NCBI GenBank assembly: GCA_030431255.1
Contig: JAUIJL010000035.1
Span: 1-60,129, forward strand
Source of the DNA: Thermoanaerobaculia bacterium
GTDB taxonomy: Bacteria; Acidobacteriota; Thermoanaerobaculia; Multivoradales; J023
Direction of reading: 5' to 3'
DNA: 60,129 nt
Shown: positions 36,035-44,404 of the stretch, piece by piece
Position numbering within the stretch: the first letter of the stretch is position 1
Layout: every line of letters begins with the position of its first letter
The notes under the pieces: model-generated
Told to the model about the DNA's origin: nothing
Database searches by the model: none
Seen by the model: the letters and a program-made list of their open reading frames with translations, nothing else
Program-made: the position numbers and the translations under genes

Positions 36035-36408
36035 TTCTCGACACCAACGCCGTCTCGGCTCTGTTCGAGGGTGACGCTGCACTAGGCGAACAGCTTGCTC
36101 AAAAGAGCCGCCATCACCTCCCGGTCGTTGTGATCGGCGAGTATCGGTACGGCGTTCTGCGGTCACGACACCGCCGACGTCTTTCACAGCTACTGGACAG
36201 CTTGATCCTGGACTCCGTCATCCTCCGAGTCGACGAGACCACGGCTCGAGCCTATGCCGACGTGCGCGATGAGCTGCGTGTGCTCGGTCGCCCCATCCCG
36301 GAGAACGACGTATGGATAGCGGCGCTGGCTCGCCAGCATGGGGAGCCCGTCGTAAGCCGAGACAAACATTTCGAAGCGGTTGATGGCCTCCGCCTTGTCC
36401 GTTGGTAG
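36031..36408 (+). CDS. vapC: VapC-family PIN-domain toxin ribonuclease
   Basis: A GTG at 36031 overlaps the antitoxin stop (GTGA) and gives 125 aa starting MILDTNAVSALF; a TTG two codons upstream (36025) is possible. PIN acidic residues are Asp4, Glu38 (IGEYRYG), Asp93 (ENDVWIAA) and Asp111 (SRDKHF). It probably cleaves a specific RNA when VapB is degraded. Over 100 bp separate it from the convergent rtcB gene. Confidence 0.92.
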   Translation: MILDTNAVSALFEGDAALGEQLAQKSRHHLPVVVIGEYRYGVLRSRHRRRLSQLLDSLILDSVILRVDETTARAYADVRDELRVLGRPIPENDVWIAALARQHGEPVVSRDKHFEAVDGLRLVRW

Positions 36409-36519
36409 TCAGGTGGGTTCGCAAGGTCGAGCGACAAGGCCCACTGTCGACGCAGTAGGCCCTGATCGAAAAGTCACAAAGTGGAGAAGCCGCAGTCCGG
36501 CAGTGGCCCTCTCTTAGGA

Positions 36520-37644
36520 TCAGGTCCCCTTATAGCTCAACACCGGCTGCAATCGACGGTCGATCCGGGTCAGCTCGCGTTGGGCGCGCATGACCCGATT
36601 GATGTCTTTGTAGGAAGCCGGAGCTTCGTCCCGCAACCGGCTGCTGAGCCGCTGGTCGAAGAACACATCGCCCATCTGTTGTTTCAATTGTTGGATGCCG
36701 ACGACTCTTCTCGCTTCGCCACGGCTCATTCTGCGACCGGCGCCATGGGAGCTGGAACGTAGGGCTCGGGCGCAGCCTCTACCCGTGACGTGGAAGCTGG
36801 CCGTGCCCATGGAGCCGGGAATGACGCCCCTCTCGCCGGAATCGGCCCGCAGGGCGCCCTTCCGATGGACCCATAAGCGCTTCTCGAAGTGGGTCTCCCT
36901 TGCGACATGATTGTGATCGCAGGAGATGAGCGTGGATTCGTCACATGGCACTCGAAACAGCTCTTCGAGAGTCATGGCAACGGACTCGAGCATCCTCGAC
37001 CGGTTGAGCCGGGCGTACTTTCGAGCCCACTCGACATCGTTCAAATAGGCTTGGCCCTCGGTGCTCTCTGCCTCGAGCCAGAGCAGCCCATGCTGCCCGG
37101 TCCGACAGCGCTCGAGGTGGAATTCACTCAGGCGCCGGCCGACGGCTCGCGAGCCGCTGTGCAACATTAGCCACAGTCGATCCCGCTCGTCGCGCTGCAG
37201 CTCAACGAAGTGATTTCCTCGCCCCAAGGTGCCGAGCTGTACCCGGCCGTCACGCAAGATGCTCTTGGCAAGGCGCGGGTCACTCAGATTCTCGGGCTCG
37301 AGCTCCGAGGGTAGGCGATCCGGAAGCGTCCGCGACGAATGGCGGTTTTTCGGGATCAGCTCTCCGAAAGCTTTCAGAATGACCGCCGCACGATCTGGCT
37401 GAGCGAAAAGATCGTCAGCGGAGACGTCGAAAGCGATCGCCATCATGCCGCAACCGATATCGCCGCCGACCGCCTGCGGGTAGAGCCGTGAGCTCGAAGC
37501 GACCACCGTGCCAATACAAAATTGCCGGCTGAGGTGGACATCGGGCATTACGGCGACGTGTTGAATATCCGCCATCGAGGTCAAACGGGCCAAGGCGTCT
37601 TTGACTTCCGGTGTCGGCGGCTCGTCGAGCCAATATTCGATCAT
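36520..37644 (-). CDS. rtcB: RtcB-family RNA ligase
   Basis: The 374-aa protein carries the RtcB active-site set: GGDIGCGM with the metal-binding Cys, GTLGRGNHFVEL, LMLHSGSRAVG, DHNHVARE, and SSSHGAGRRMSR with the His that becomes guanylylated. RtcB joins 2',3'-cyclic phosphate or 3'-phosphate RNA ends to 5'-OH ends using GTP and Mn2+. It is shorter than E. coli RtcB (408 aa). AGGAGGAG precedes the start, which overlaps the stop of an RbfA-like gene by 4 bp (ATGA). The coupling suggests repair of an RNA in ribosomes or tRNA. No RtcA or RtcR gene is adjacent and no sigma-54 site was seen. Confidence 0.93.
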   Translation of the reverse strand: MIEYWLDEPPTPEVKDALARLTSMADIQHVAVMPDVHLSRQFCIGTVVASSSRLYPQAVGGDIGCGMMAIAFDVSADDLFAQPDRAAVILKAFGELIPKNRHSSRTLPDRLPSELEPENLSDPRLAKSILRDGRVQLGTLGRGNHFVELQRDERDRLWLMLHSGSRAVGRRLSEFHLERCRTGQHGLLWLEAESTEGQAYLNDVEWARKYARLNRSRMLESVAMTLEELFRVPCDESTLISCDHNHVARETHFEKRLWVHRKGALRADSGERGVIPGSMGTASFHVTGRGCARALRSSSHGAGRRMSRGEARRVVGIQQLKQQMGDVFFDQRLSSRLRDEAPASYKDINRVMRAQRELTRIDRRLQPVLSYKGT

Positions 37645-38066
37645 CGGCTCTCCTCCTGATGCATACCGAAGGGCAAAAAGCGCATCGTCAGATGGGGCGT
37701 TTTCTTACGGGTGATTGCTTCGGCGGCGGCGGTACGCAAATAACCTCGGGCTTTGGCCAGGGCTTCGTTCATCTCTTCTTCGCTACGGGCGACGGCCGAG
37801 CTCGGCTGCACCAGCAATAGGAGATGCGAGGCATCTGGAGCGGGCGTGACTTGGACGACCAGCAGCTCTCGGAGCCGTTCATCCGCAGAGCTCCCGAGAG
37901 CCAGTTGTACGGCGGTCGCTATTTGTTTACAGAGTTGCCAGGTTTTTCTTTCTCCTTGGGTGCTCGATTTCCTTTTCCGGTCGAAGCGTGGATCCTGGCC
38001 GTCACCAGGTCTGGGCTCGTCACACAGCGTGGCGAGCGTTCGTAGAATCTCTTTGCGTTTGCTCAT
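37641..38066 (-). CDS. RbfA-like ribosome-binding factor
   Basis: The ATG at 38066 (MSKRKEILRTL; AAGGAA about 5 bp upstream) gives 141 aa; the upstream extension lacks context. From about residue 40 the sequence follows the RbfA KH-fold pattern: TWQLCKQIATAVQLAL, then ELLVVQVTPAPDASHLLLLVQP, then MNEALAKARGYLRTAAAEAI and TPHLTMRF. E. coli RbfA (133 aa) binds the 30S neck near the 5' end of 16S rRNA during maturation. The overlap with rtcB makes a dedicated role in RNA-end repair on the small subunit plausible (inference). It may be a paralogue and not the housekeeping RbfA, which normally lies near infB and truB. Confidence 0.75.
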   Translation of the reverse strand: MSKRKEILRTLATLCDEPRPGDGQDPRFDRKRKSSTQGERKTWQLCKQIATAVQLALGSSADERLRELLVVQVTPAPDASHLLLLVQPSSAVARSEEEMNEALAKARGYLRTAAAEAITRKKTPHLTMRFLPFGMHQEESR

Positions 38067-38399
38067 GGCTTCCTTCGCATGTTTTCTCAAGCTTTGGTGG
38101 GATCGGTGGATCCCATGAAGACGTTGCGAACGAGCGGCGAGCGAAACGCGGGAGATTCGACAATCCAAAACCCACGGGACACCGAGCACCCAACGCTAGG
38201 CGTCGGGCAGGAGGATCCGCTCAGATTCGTGTTTCACCACGAATCGAGCTGCGGATGGTCCTAAGGGGCGGAGCTGTCGAGTCTAGCGGCGTGAGCGGAG
38301 GCTCGCCGCTGGTGGGGCAATGGGACGCATGGCAAACCTCCTTCGTAGTCAGGGTGGGAGTGGCTTCGAACCTGACGATTCGAAGTAGCCCTCATCATA
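38067..38399. other. 333-bp gap upstream of the rtcB operon with two dyads
   Basis: I see no gene here. A hairpin with 8-bp arms is at 38224-38245 (GATTCGTG / CACGAATC, 6-nt loop). A second dyad, CTTCGAA / TTCGAAG, lies at 38364-38385, only 15 bp past the stop of the next minus-strand gene, and could act as its terminator although it lacks a T-tract. The region must hold the promoter of the RbfA-like/rtcB operon; no sigma-54 TGGC-N8-TTGC pattern is present. Confidence 0.5.
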
Positions 38400-39215
38400 T
38401 CACGAAGGCTCCTCCGGCTCACCACAGACCCGGAAGTGGCTCAGGAATGCGGAAATAGCTTCTGGATCCGCCGGGGTGCCGACGGTGCTCTCGGACGGGG
38501 AGCGCTCGTGGAACCAGACGGCTCGCCGGGTCTCGCGATCGTCACACTCGAATCTCAATCGGCAGAAGATGCCCTCTTGGTGACCTTGGGGACGTAATCC
38601 CTGGCCACGGTGGGCTTCCCAAGCCACGCGCCGATCGTGGATTTGAAGATCCCCTTGATCGAGCTTCTCTCGGGATTCGAACTCGCGCTCAAAGGGGTCG
38701 TTGCCGGTGCGATCCTCGGCCTGGATGTGGATGTAGTAGAACAGCTTCGAGCCGGGCACGCCGTTGAAGGTCGGCAAGGCCGCGGGGGAAGCCGGCTCAG
38801 AGTCGGGCTCCAGCAGCCATGGCTCGTCGCTGAGCACGACCATGTCGAAGGGCAGCGGCACGTCTACCGCCATCACCGCGTGGTAGCCGGGCGGCAGGTC
38901 CTCTGCGCCAAGGGTCGCCAGCACTTTTCGGGTTCGTGCCTCGGGGTCGGAGAAGTCGGCAGCGAGGTTTTTCGCTCCCTGATAGACCACCACGGCGAAG
39001 ACCACCGCACACACCGCCAACACGACGAAGCAGCCACAGCCGAGAAAGGAGAGGCGCCGCCGCAATTGCCGGCGGGCGATGGCCCTTTCAATGCTCTTCG
39101 GATCCAGAAGATCGGGCCCAGGGCTCGGCGATCCGGGACCTGGAGATCCAGAGGATGGAGAACCGTTGGACGGCGGATCGTTAGGCCCGTTGGACGAATC
39201 GTCGGGATATCCCAT
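38400..39215 (-). CDS. Single-pass membrane protein of unknown function, paralogue A
   Basis: This 271-aa protein starts with a Pro/Gly/Ser-rich cytoplasmic tail, a basic stretch and a helix beginning GCGCFVVLAVCAVVFAVVVY. The outer domain includes LGAEDLPPGYHAVMAVDVPLPFDMVVLSDEP and a strongly conserved end, TPADPEAISAFLSHFRVC. The next gene upstream encodes a protein with the same GCGCF helix start, the LGAE-LP-GYHA block and the PADPEA-SA-LSHF-VC ending. The family is not one I recognise. Both are preceded by weak SD sequences. Two Cys near the C-terminus could form a disulfide. Confidence 0.75.
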   Translation of the reverse strand: MGYPDDSSNGPNDPPSNGSPSSGSPGPGSPSPGPDLLDPKSIERAIARRQLRRRLSFLGCGCFVVLAVCAVVFAVVVYQGAKNLAADFSDPEARTRKVLATLGAEDLPPGYHAVMAVDVPLPFDMVVLSDEPWLLEPDSEPASPAALPTFNGVPGSKLFYYIHIQAEDRTGNDPFEREFESREKLDQGDLQIHDRRVAWEAHRGQGLRPQGHQEGIFCRLRFECDDRETRRAVWFHERSPSESTVGTPADPEAISAFLSHFRVCGEPEEPS

Positions 39216-39302
39216 ATCTCACTTTCGGCGGAGCGGAGCCGCCTGGTGCTGCTTCAAGCTATTGGCTGGGGCGCAGAACGCGAACGATCTAAAGAGAGGT
39301 CA

Positions 39303-40232
39303 TCAGCAGACGTCGAAGTGGCTCAGCAGCGCTGAGAGCGCCTCGGGATCGGCCGGGGAGCCCTCCACGTCGTCGACAGCAGACTCGACACCCGTTTCAT
39401 GCGCGTCGGCTTCCGCGTCGGGCTCAGAGCCTACCAAGGACTCCTCCACCATCGCAGCATCCGCGGAGGTGATCGCGCTGTCGGAGCTGGGCGACGGCTG
39501 GTCGGCGACCTGGCCCGCCGAGGCCTTTTGGAACCACAGGAAGTCGTGGACTTCCGACGTCGAGCCGCAGAATACCTGTGCCGCCGCGAAAATGCCGTTG
39601 TGGTCACCGCCCACGGTGTCCATTTTGCCGCGATAGGCGCGCCAAGTGACCCGCTCGCCGTGAATCTCCAGCTCTCCTTCGCCGAGGGGCTCGGAGGCAT
39701 CGAGCTCCAAACCGAGATCGACGTCCGTATTGCCTTGTCCCCTACCGGCCAGCACGTCCTCGATTGGATCCTCGGCGTCCCGTTGGCGCAGCTTGAGGTA
39801 GATCAGGGTGTTGGCGCCCAAATCGTCTCCCCGCAACACCAGATTGCCGAGCTGCTCGGCTTTTTCCTCGAAGCCTTCGGCGTCGATCTCCGCGGGCGGC
39901 GCACCGTCGGAGAGGATCACCAGCTCCATGAGGAACGGTAGATTGAAAAACGCCCGAGCGTGGTAGCCGGAGGGCAGGGATTCGGCTCCTAGCATGTCCA
40001 AGGCCGCAGCGGTCCGGGCCTGAGGGTCGGCCATGTCTTCCACCAGGTTTTGGACCCAGCTGAATCCCGCGAAGCCCGCTCCCACAATCGCCCCGACGAT
40101 GAGCGCGACGCAGAGAAAGCAGCCGCAGCCGATCCAAATCCAAGGGGGAGTGCCTTTTTTCTTGCTCATGCCTGTGGTCCGTCCGTTCCCATCGTCTTTT
40201 CGTCCGTCCGCCGGTCCTTGGCCCGACGCCAT
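39303..40232 (-). CDS. Single-pass membrane protein of unknown function, paralogue B
   Basis: This 309-aa relative of the adjacent downstream gene has a helix starting GCGCFLCVALIVGAIVGAGF at about 35-57, then LGAESLPSGYHARAFFNLPFLMELVILSDG, GELEIHGERVTWRAYRG, an acidic Ser/Asp-rich insert, and the ending SPADPEALSALLSHFDVC. An internal ATG at 40169 (MSKKKGTPPW) is a possible start. The shared blocks show an old tandem duplication; sequence between them has diverged widely. Function is unknown. Confidence 0.75.
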   Translation of the reverse strand: MASGQGPADGRKDDGNGRTTGMSKKKGTPPWIWIGCGCFLCVALIVGAIVGAGFAGFSWVQNLVEDMADPQARTAAALDMLGAESLPSGYHARAFFNLPFLMELVILSDGAPPAEIDAEGFEEKAEQLGNLVLRGDDLGANTLIYLKLRQRDAEDPIEDVLAGRGQGNTDVDLGLELDASEPLGEGELEIHGERVTWRAYRGKMDTVGGDHNGIFAAAQVFCGSTSEVHDFLWFQKASAGQVADQPSPSSDSAITSADAAMVEESLVGSEPDAEADAHETGVESAVDDVEGSPADPEALSALLSHFDVC

Positions 40233-40537
40233 GTCCGCGCCGAGTTTGAGGTCTACGTCTGAAGCCGCGCGCTCATTCGCTGATCGGAATCACCCGCTGC
40301 TGAAGCTTAGCAGTCTGCGACAGAAGTCCCACCCCGCTTTGAGCTCGCCGAATCCGGAGATTTGACGAGCTCCCCCACGGCGAAGCTGTCACCCTATATT
40401 TTTTCCATTCCCTCTGACATCTATTTGACTGAACCCAATCAGCAAAAGTCTCGGCGAAGGCGAAGCCGTCCCGAGACGAGCCTACGGAGTGGATGCCGTG
40501 GGCGGTTCCCCCTAACCCTCAAAAGAGAGGACATCCG
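40233..40537. other. 305-bp region upstream of the metallopeptidase
   Basis: I see no gene here. The middle is AT-rich, with TTGACG (40362), TATATT (40395) and TTGACT (40425), but no pair has standard spacing. A leader hairpin, GTCTCGG (40448-40454) with CCGAGAC (40471-40477), holds a nested GGC-GAA-GCC stem in its loop and ends 60 bp before the ATG. Confidence 0.45.
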
Positions 40538-43500
40538 ATGAAGCTCAGTTTCAGAAGCACGTGTACCTCGGCTTTGGCGGTCGGCCTATTGCTCACCTCG
40601 GCGGCGTCCGCCCAAGTCGCGCCGGTGAAAGCACCGTCGGTCAGCGCTAAAGCCTTCTCCCACACCAACCTGACCATCGATGAGCTGCCCCGGAAGGTCG
40701 AGCAGCTGCCGACGGCCACCGCCGAAAAGGCCATGGTCGACGTGGCCGATCTCGGAGCAGGCCTGGCGACCGCGCGGATCGATCAACGCAGCGGACGATT
40801 CGTCACCCTGACCCCCGCCACGCCCTTGCTTCCCGGCACGGGCGAGGGCAACTCCCTGGCCTGGGACGACCTGGGCAAAGCCGCGCCACGCAGTGAAGAA
40901 GCCTTGCACGCCGCCGCTTGGCAGGCGTTTCGCGGCTATTTGGATCTTCACAAATCCCGCTTCGACCTAGATCTCAACGAGCTCTCGGCGGACTATCGCA
41001 TCGCCTCCCACAACGGTGGTGAGCTGATTCAAATCCACGCGCCGCGCACCATCGGCGGCATCAAGGTCCGCGGCAGCCACGTGTCGGCGGTGATCAACCG
41101 CGGCAACCTGATCCTCATGGGCATGCACCAATGGGGTGATCGGCCCCTCGTCGCCAAAGGGCCCCGGCTCAATGAGCACCAAGCCGCGCGCGCCACCGAA
41201 AACCACCTGGACGCCCTGGAAATCGACCGCCATTGGGCCAAATCCGAGCTGATCTACGTGCCCATGGCCGTCGGTGACACCTCGAAAAGCGTGCAATTCG
41301 CCAAGGGTTACGACATGCGCCTAGTGTGGTCGGTGAAGGTCCTTCTGAAGAACGACCACGGCAGCTGGGAAGCTTTGGTGGACGCTGAAACCGGCGAGGT
41401 CTTGGCCTTTGAGGATCAAAACCAATACGCCGAGGCCAAGGGCGGTGTGTTGCCGGTCACCAACGACGGCATCGTTCCCGACGGCGTCGAGCAGGCCGGT
41501 TGGCCCATGCCTTTCCTCAACGTCACCACCGGAAGCGGCACCCAAACCACCGACACCGGCGGCAACCTCACCGCCGCGGGCAGCCTGACCTCCTCCTTGG
41601 TCGGCCCCTACGTGCGCATGAACGACAATTGCGGCTCCATCAGCCTGACCCAGAACGACAATCTCGACTTCGGCACCTCCAGCGGCACCGACTGTGTGAC
41701 CCCCGGATTCGGCGGCTCGGGCAACACCCACGCTTCGCGCACGGGTTTTTACGAGCTCAACAAGGTGATCGAGATGGGTCGCGGTCAGCTGCCGTCCAAT
41801 GGCTGGCTGCAGAACCAGCTGACCTCGAATATGAACATCAACAGCACGTGCAACGCGTTCTGGAACGGCACGGTGAACTTCTACCGTTCCGGCGGCGGCT
41901 GCTTCAACACCGGTGAGATCGCTGGTGTGTTCGACCACGAGTGGGGCCACGGCATGGACGCCAACGACGTCAACGGCGGCATCGCCAGCCCGTCCGGCGA
42001 GGGCATCGCCGACGTCTACACCGCCTTGCGCCTCAACACCTCGTGCATCGGCCGGAATTTCCGCTCCACCGTCTGCACCGGCAACGGCGATCCCTGCCTG
42101 ACCTGCACCGGAGTGCGCGACATCGACTACCTGAAACGCCAATCCGGCCAACCCCACGACTACACCTGGTCGAACGCCAATTGCGGCGGCAGCGTCCACT
42201 GTGTGGGCGGGGTGTACTCCGAGGCGGTGTGGTCTCTGTGGAAGCGCAAGCTGCAACAAGCGCCCTATAACTACGACAACAACACGGCCCATGAGATCGT
42301 CACCCGCTTGACCTACATCGGCGCCGGTGCCACCAGCACCTGGTTCTCCGGCGGTCCGCCGGAAGGTGGTTGCGCCTCCTCCAGCGGTTATATGAACTAC
42401 CTGGCGGCGGATGACGACAACGGCAACCTGAACGACGGCACGCCGCACATGACGGCAATTTGGGAAGCGTTCAACGATCAAGAGATCGCTTGCTCGTCGC
42501 CGACGGTCCAAGACTCCGGTTGCGCCGGCACGCCGACCGGCGCGCCGACGGTCAACACCAGCGCCGGCAATCAGCAGATCAGCCTGAGCTGGAACAGCAT
42601 CGCCGGTACCACCGAATACGAGGTCTTCCGCACCGAGGGTGTGTTCGCCTGTGATTTCGGCAAGGTCAAGCTCGGCTCGACCGCCGGCACCTCCTGGAAC
42701 GATTCCGGTCTCCAGAACGGTCGCGATTACTCCTACATCGTGATCCCCAAAGGCGGCTCGGATTCGTGCTTCGGCCCGGCGTCCGCTTGCGCCACCGACA
42801 GTCCCGTGGGTCAGCCCGACTTCGCCATCAGCTGCACGCCGGCTAGCCAAAGCTTGGCCCAAGGCGACAACGGCTCCGCCAACTGCACGGTGATTTCGAG
42901 CTTCGGCTATAGCGGCACGGTCAACCTCTCCTGCTCGGGCAACCCGGCGGGCATCGGTTGCAGCCTGTCGCCGAGCTCGGTCAGCTTGCCCGCCGACGGT
43001 AGCGCCGGCAGCACGGCGTCGTTCTCGGTCGACCTCGGTCAGGCAACGGGAACTTACTCGTTCGACATCGAGGCCACCGACGGCACCTTGACCCGTCCCG
43101 CCTCGGTCAGCATCCAGGTGATTCCGTTCGGCTCCAACGGCCCGCAAGACGCCGTCTACGACGCTGGTCTCGGCGCGCCGAAATGCGATGTCGCGGGTAG
43201 CGAGTGTGATTCCAACGACCTGCTCGACGGTCGCGCCAACCTCGGTCCCGAGGTCAACCAGCCGAATACCTTGGACGGTTGCACCGACGGCACCTCCGGC
43301 ACGTACCACAGCGACGAGTCGAATGATCGCATCGTGGTCCGGACCCTGGACGGCGGCAACCTCACCGAAGGCGTCACCGCCGAGGTGGCGGTGACCGTGT
43401 GGGCTTGGAGCACCGGCTCGAGCGACACCCTCGACCTCTACTACACGGCCGACGCCAACAGCCCGAGCTGGACCCTGCTCGGCTCGTTCGGCCCGGGTGG

Positions 43501-44212
43501 CGGTGGGGCTCAAACCATCACCACCCAATACACCCTGCCCGCGGGCAGCATGCAGGCGATCCGCGCCAACTTCCGCTACCAGGGCGCCCAGGGCTCCTGC
43601 ACCACGGGCAGCTACGACGACGCCGACGACCTGGTCTTCGCCGTGGCCTCGGCGGCCCCGGGTTGCACCGTGGATGCGGATTGCGACAACGGCCTCTATT
43701 GCGACGGCGCGGAGACCTGTAACGCGGGTTCCTGCCAGGCGGGCGCCCTGCCTTGCGACGACGGCGTGAATTGCACCGTCGACAGCTGCGACGAGGCGAA
43801 CGACACCTGTAGCTCCGCTCCGGACGACTCGATCTGCGACAACGGTCTCTATTGCGACGGCAACGAGACCTGCGACGCGGTGGCCGGTTGCCAAGCGGGA
43901 ACCGCCGTGGTCTGCGACGACGGCGTGGGTTGCACCATCGACAGCTGCGACGAGGGCAACGATGCCTGTAGCTTCGTGACCGACGATTCCTACTGTGACA
44001 ACGGTGCCTTCTGTGACGGCACCGAGTCCTGTGACTCGTTCCTCGGTTGCTTGGCCAGCTCCGGCAATCCCTGCGCCGCCGGTGAGACCTGCGACGAGAT
44101 CGGTGATCTCTGTGTCGGATCGTGCGCTCCCAAGGGAGATGCCTGCGTGGTCGACGCCGATTGCTGCTCGAATAAATGCCGCGGACCGAACGGTGGCAAG
44201 ACCTGTAAGTAA
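40538..44212 (+). CDS. Large secreted zinc metallopeptidase with FN3/Ig-like and Cys-rich C-terminal repeats
   Basis: The ATG at 40538 (GAGAGG 9 bp upstream) gives 1224 aa with signal peptide ending SAASA-Q. The N-terminal part (about 60-300) looks like an FTP/PepSY-type propeptide (VLLKNDHGSWEALVDAETGEVLAFEDQ). The catalytic zinc site is VFDHEWGHGMD near 467 with a third ligand Glu in SPSGEGIADVYTAL, giving the gluzincin HExxH...E arrangement as in M4/M36 relatives. An FN3 domain lies at about 680-765, and a bacterial Ig-like domain at about 770-870. A beta-rich domain follows, then three Cys-rich repeats (CDNGLYCDG-ETC) and a knottin-like end (CAPKGDACVVDADCCSNKC). It is probably an extracellular protease. 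Confidence 0.92.
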   Translation: MKLSFRSTCTSALAVGLLLTSAASAQVAPVKAPSVSAKAFSHTNLTIDELPRKVEQLPTATAEKAMVDVADLGAGLATARIDQRSGRFVTLTPATPLLPGTGEGNSLAWDDLGKAAPRSEEALHAAAWQAFRGYLDLHKSRFDLDLNELSADYRIASHNGGELIQIHAPRTIGGIKVRGSHVSAVINRGNLILMGMHQWGDRPLVAKGPRLNEHQAARATENHLDALEIDRHWAKSELIYVPMAVGDTSKSVQFAKGYDMRLVWSVKVLLKNDHGSWEALVDAETGEVLAFEDQNQYAEAKGGVLPVTNDGIVPDGVEQAGWPMPFLNVTTGSGTQTTDTGGNLTAAGSLTSSLVGPYVRMNDNCGSISLTQNDNLDFGTSSGTDCVTPGFGGSGNTHASRTGFYELNKVIEMGRGQLPSNGWLQNQLTSNMNINSTCNAFWNGTVNFYRSGGGCFNTGEIAGVFDHEWGHGMDANDVNGGIASPSGEGIADVYTALRLNTSCIGRNFRSTVCTGNGDPCLTCTGVRDIDYLKRQSGQPHDYTWSNANCGGSVHCVGGVYSEAVWSLWKRKLQQAPYNYDNNTAHEIVTRLTYIGAGATSTWFSGGPPEGGCASSSGYMNYLAADDDNGNLNDGTPHMTAIWEAFNDQEIACSSPTVQDSGCAGTPTGAPTVNTSAGNQQISLSWNSIAGTTEYEVFRTEGVFACDFGKVKLGSTAGTSWNDSGLQNGRDYSYIVIPKGGSDSCFGPASACATDSPVGQPDFAISCTPASQSLAQGDNGSANCTVISSFGYSGTVNLSCSGNPAGIGCSLSPSSVSLPADGSAGSTASFSVDLGQATGTYSFDIEATDGTLTRPASVSIQVIPFGSNGPQDAVYDAGLGAPKCDVAGSECDSNDLLDGRANLGPEVNQPNTLDGCTDGTSGTYHSDESNDRIVVRTLDGGNLTEGVTAEVAVTVWAWSTGSSDTLDLYYTADANSPSWTLLGSFGPGGGGAQTITTQYTLPAGSMQAIRANFRYQGAQGSCTTGSYDDADDLVFAVASAAPGCTVDADCDNGLYCDGAETCNAGSCQAGALPCDDGVNCTVDSCDEANDTCSSAPDDSICDNGLYCDGNETCDAVAGCQAGTAVVCDDGVGCTIDSCDEGNDACSFVTDDSYCDNGAFCDGTESCDSFLGCLASSGNPCAAGETCDEIGDLCVGSCAPKGDACVVDADCCSNKCRGPNGGKTCK
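43682..44100 (+). repeat. Cys-rich coding repeats, about 51-53 codons each
   Basis: Three units start at CDN motifs encoded at 43682, 43835 and 43994. Each runs CDNGxxCDGxExC, then C-xx-G, CDDGVxCTxDSCDExNDxCS. Such repeats are seen at the ends of surface or secreted proteins of myxobacteria and Acidobacteria and probably form disulfide-bonded modules. Confidence 0.85.
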
Positions 44213-44263
44213 GCGGTAGCGGTTAGATCGAAAGGGCGTCGCCGATCAGGCGGCGCCGGCCAA

Positions 44264-44289
44264 GGGCTCCCTTCCGGGAGCCCTTTTTT
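44264..44289 (+). terminator. Intrinsic terminator after the metallopeptidase
   Basis: GGGCTCCC pairs perfectly with GGGAGCCC across a TTCC loop and is followed by six T. It lies 51 bp beyond the metallopeptidase stop and separates it from argS. Confidence 0.95.
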
Positions 44290-44404
44290 AATGTCCGCTT
44301 TTTTGGAGCCCACTTTTTCGGTGTCCAAGGCAGGGATGCTAAGATCCGCCGTCCGACATCCGGCCATCATCCGTGGCCGGCCCCCATCCGAAGGAGAGTA
44401 AGCC

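Noticed and set aside
36409..36519. An imperfect hairpin (GGCC-ACTG / CAGT-GGCC) between vapC and rtcB, considered a bidirectional terminator
   Set aside because: The stem has a mismatch and there is no T-tract on either strand; the evidence is too weak to annotate.
41321..43894. An 857-codon open frame on the minus strand
   Set aside because: It is wholly antisense to the metallopeptidase, which has a signal peptide, HEWGH site and SD. The antisense product is Val/Ala/Arg-rich without family motifs; long antisense frames are common in GC-rich DNA.
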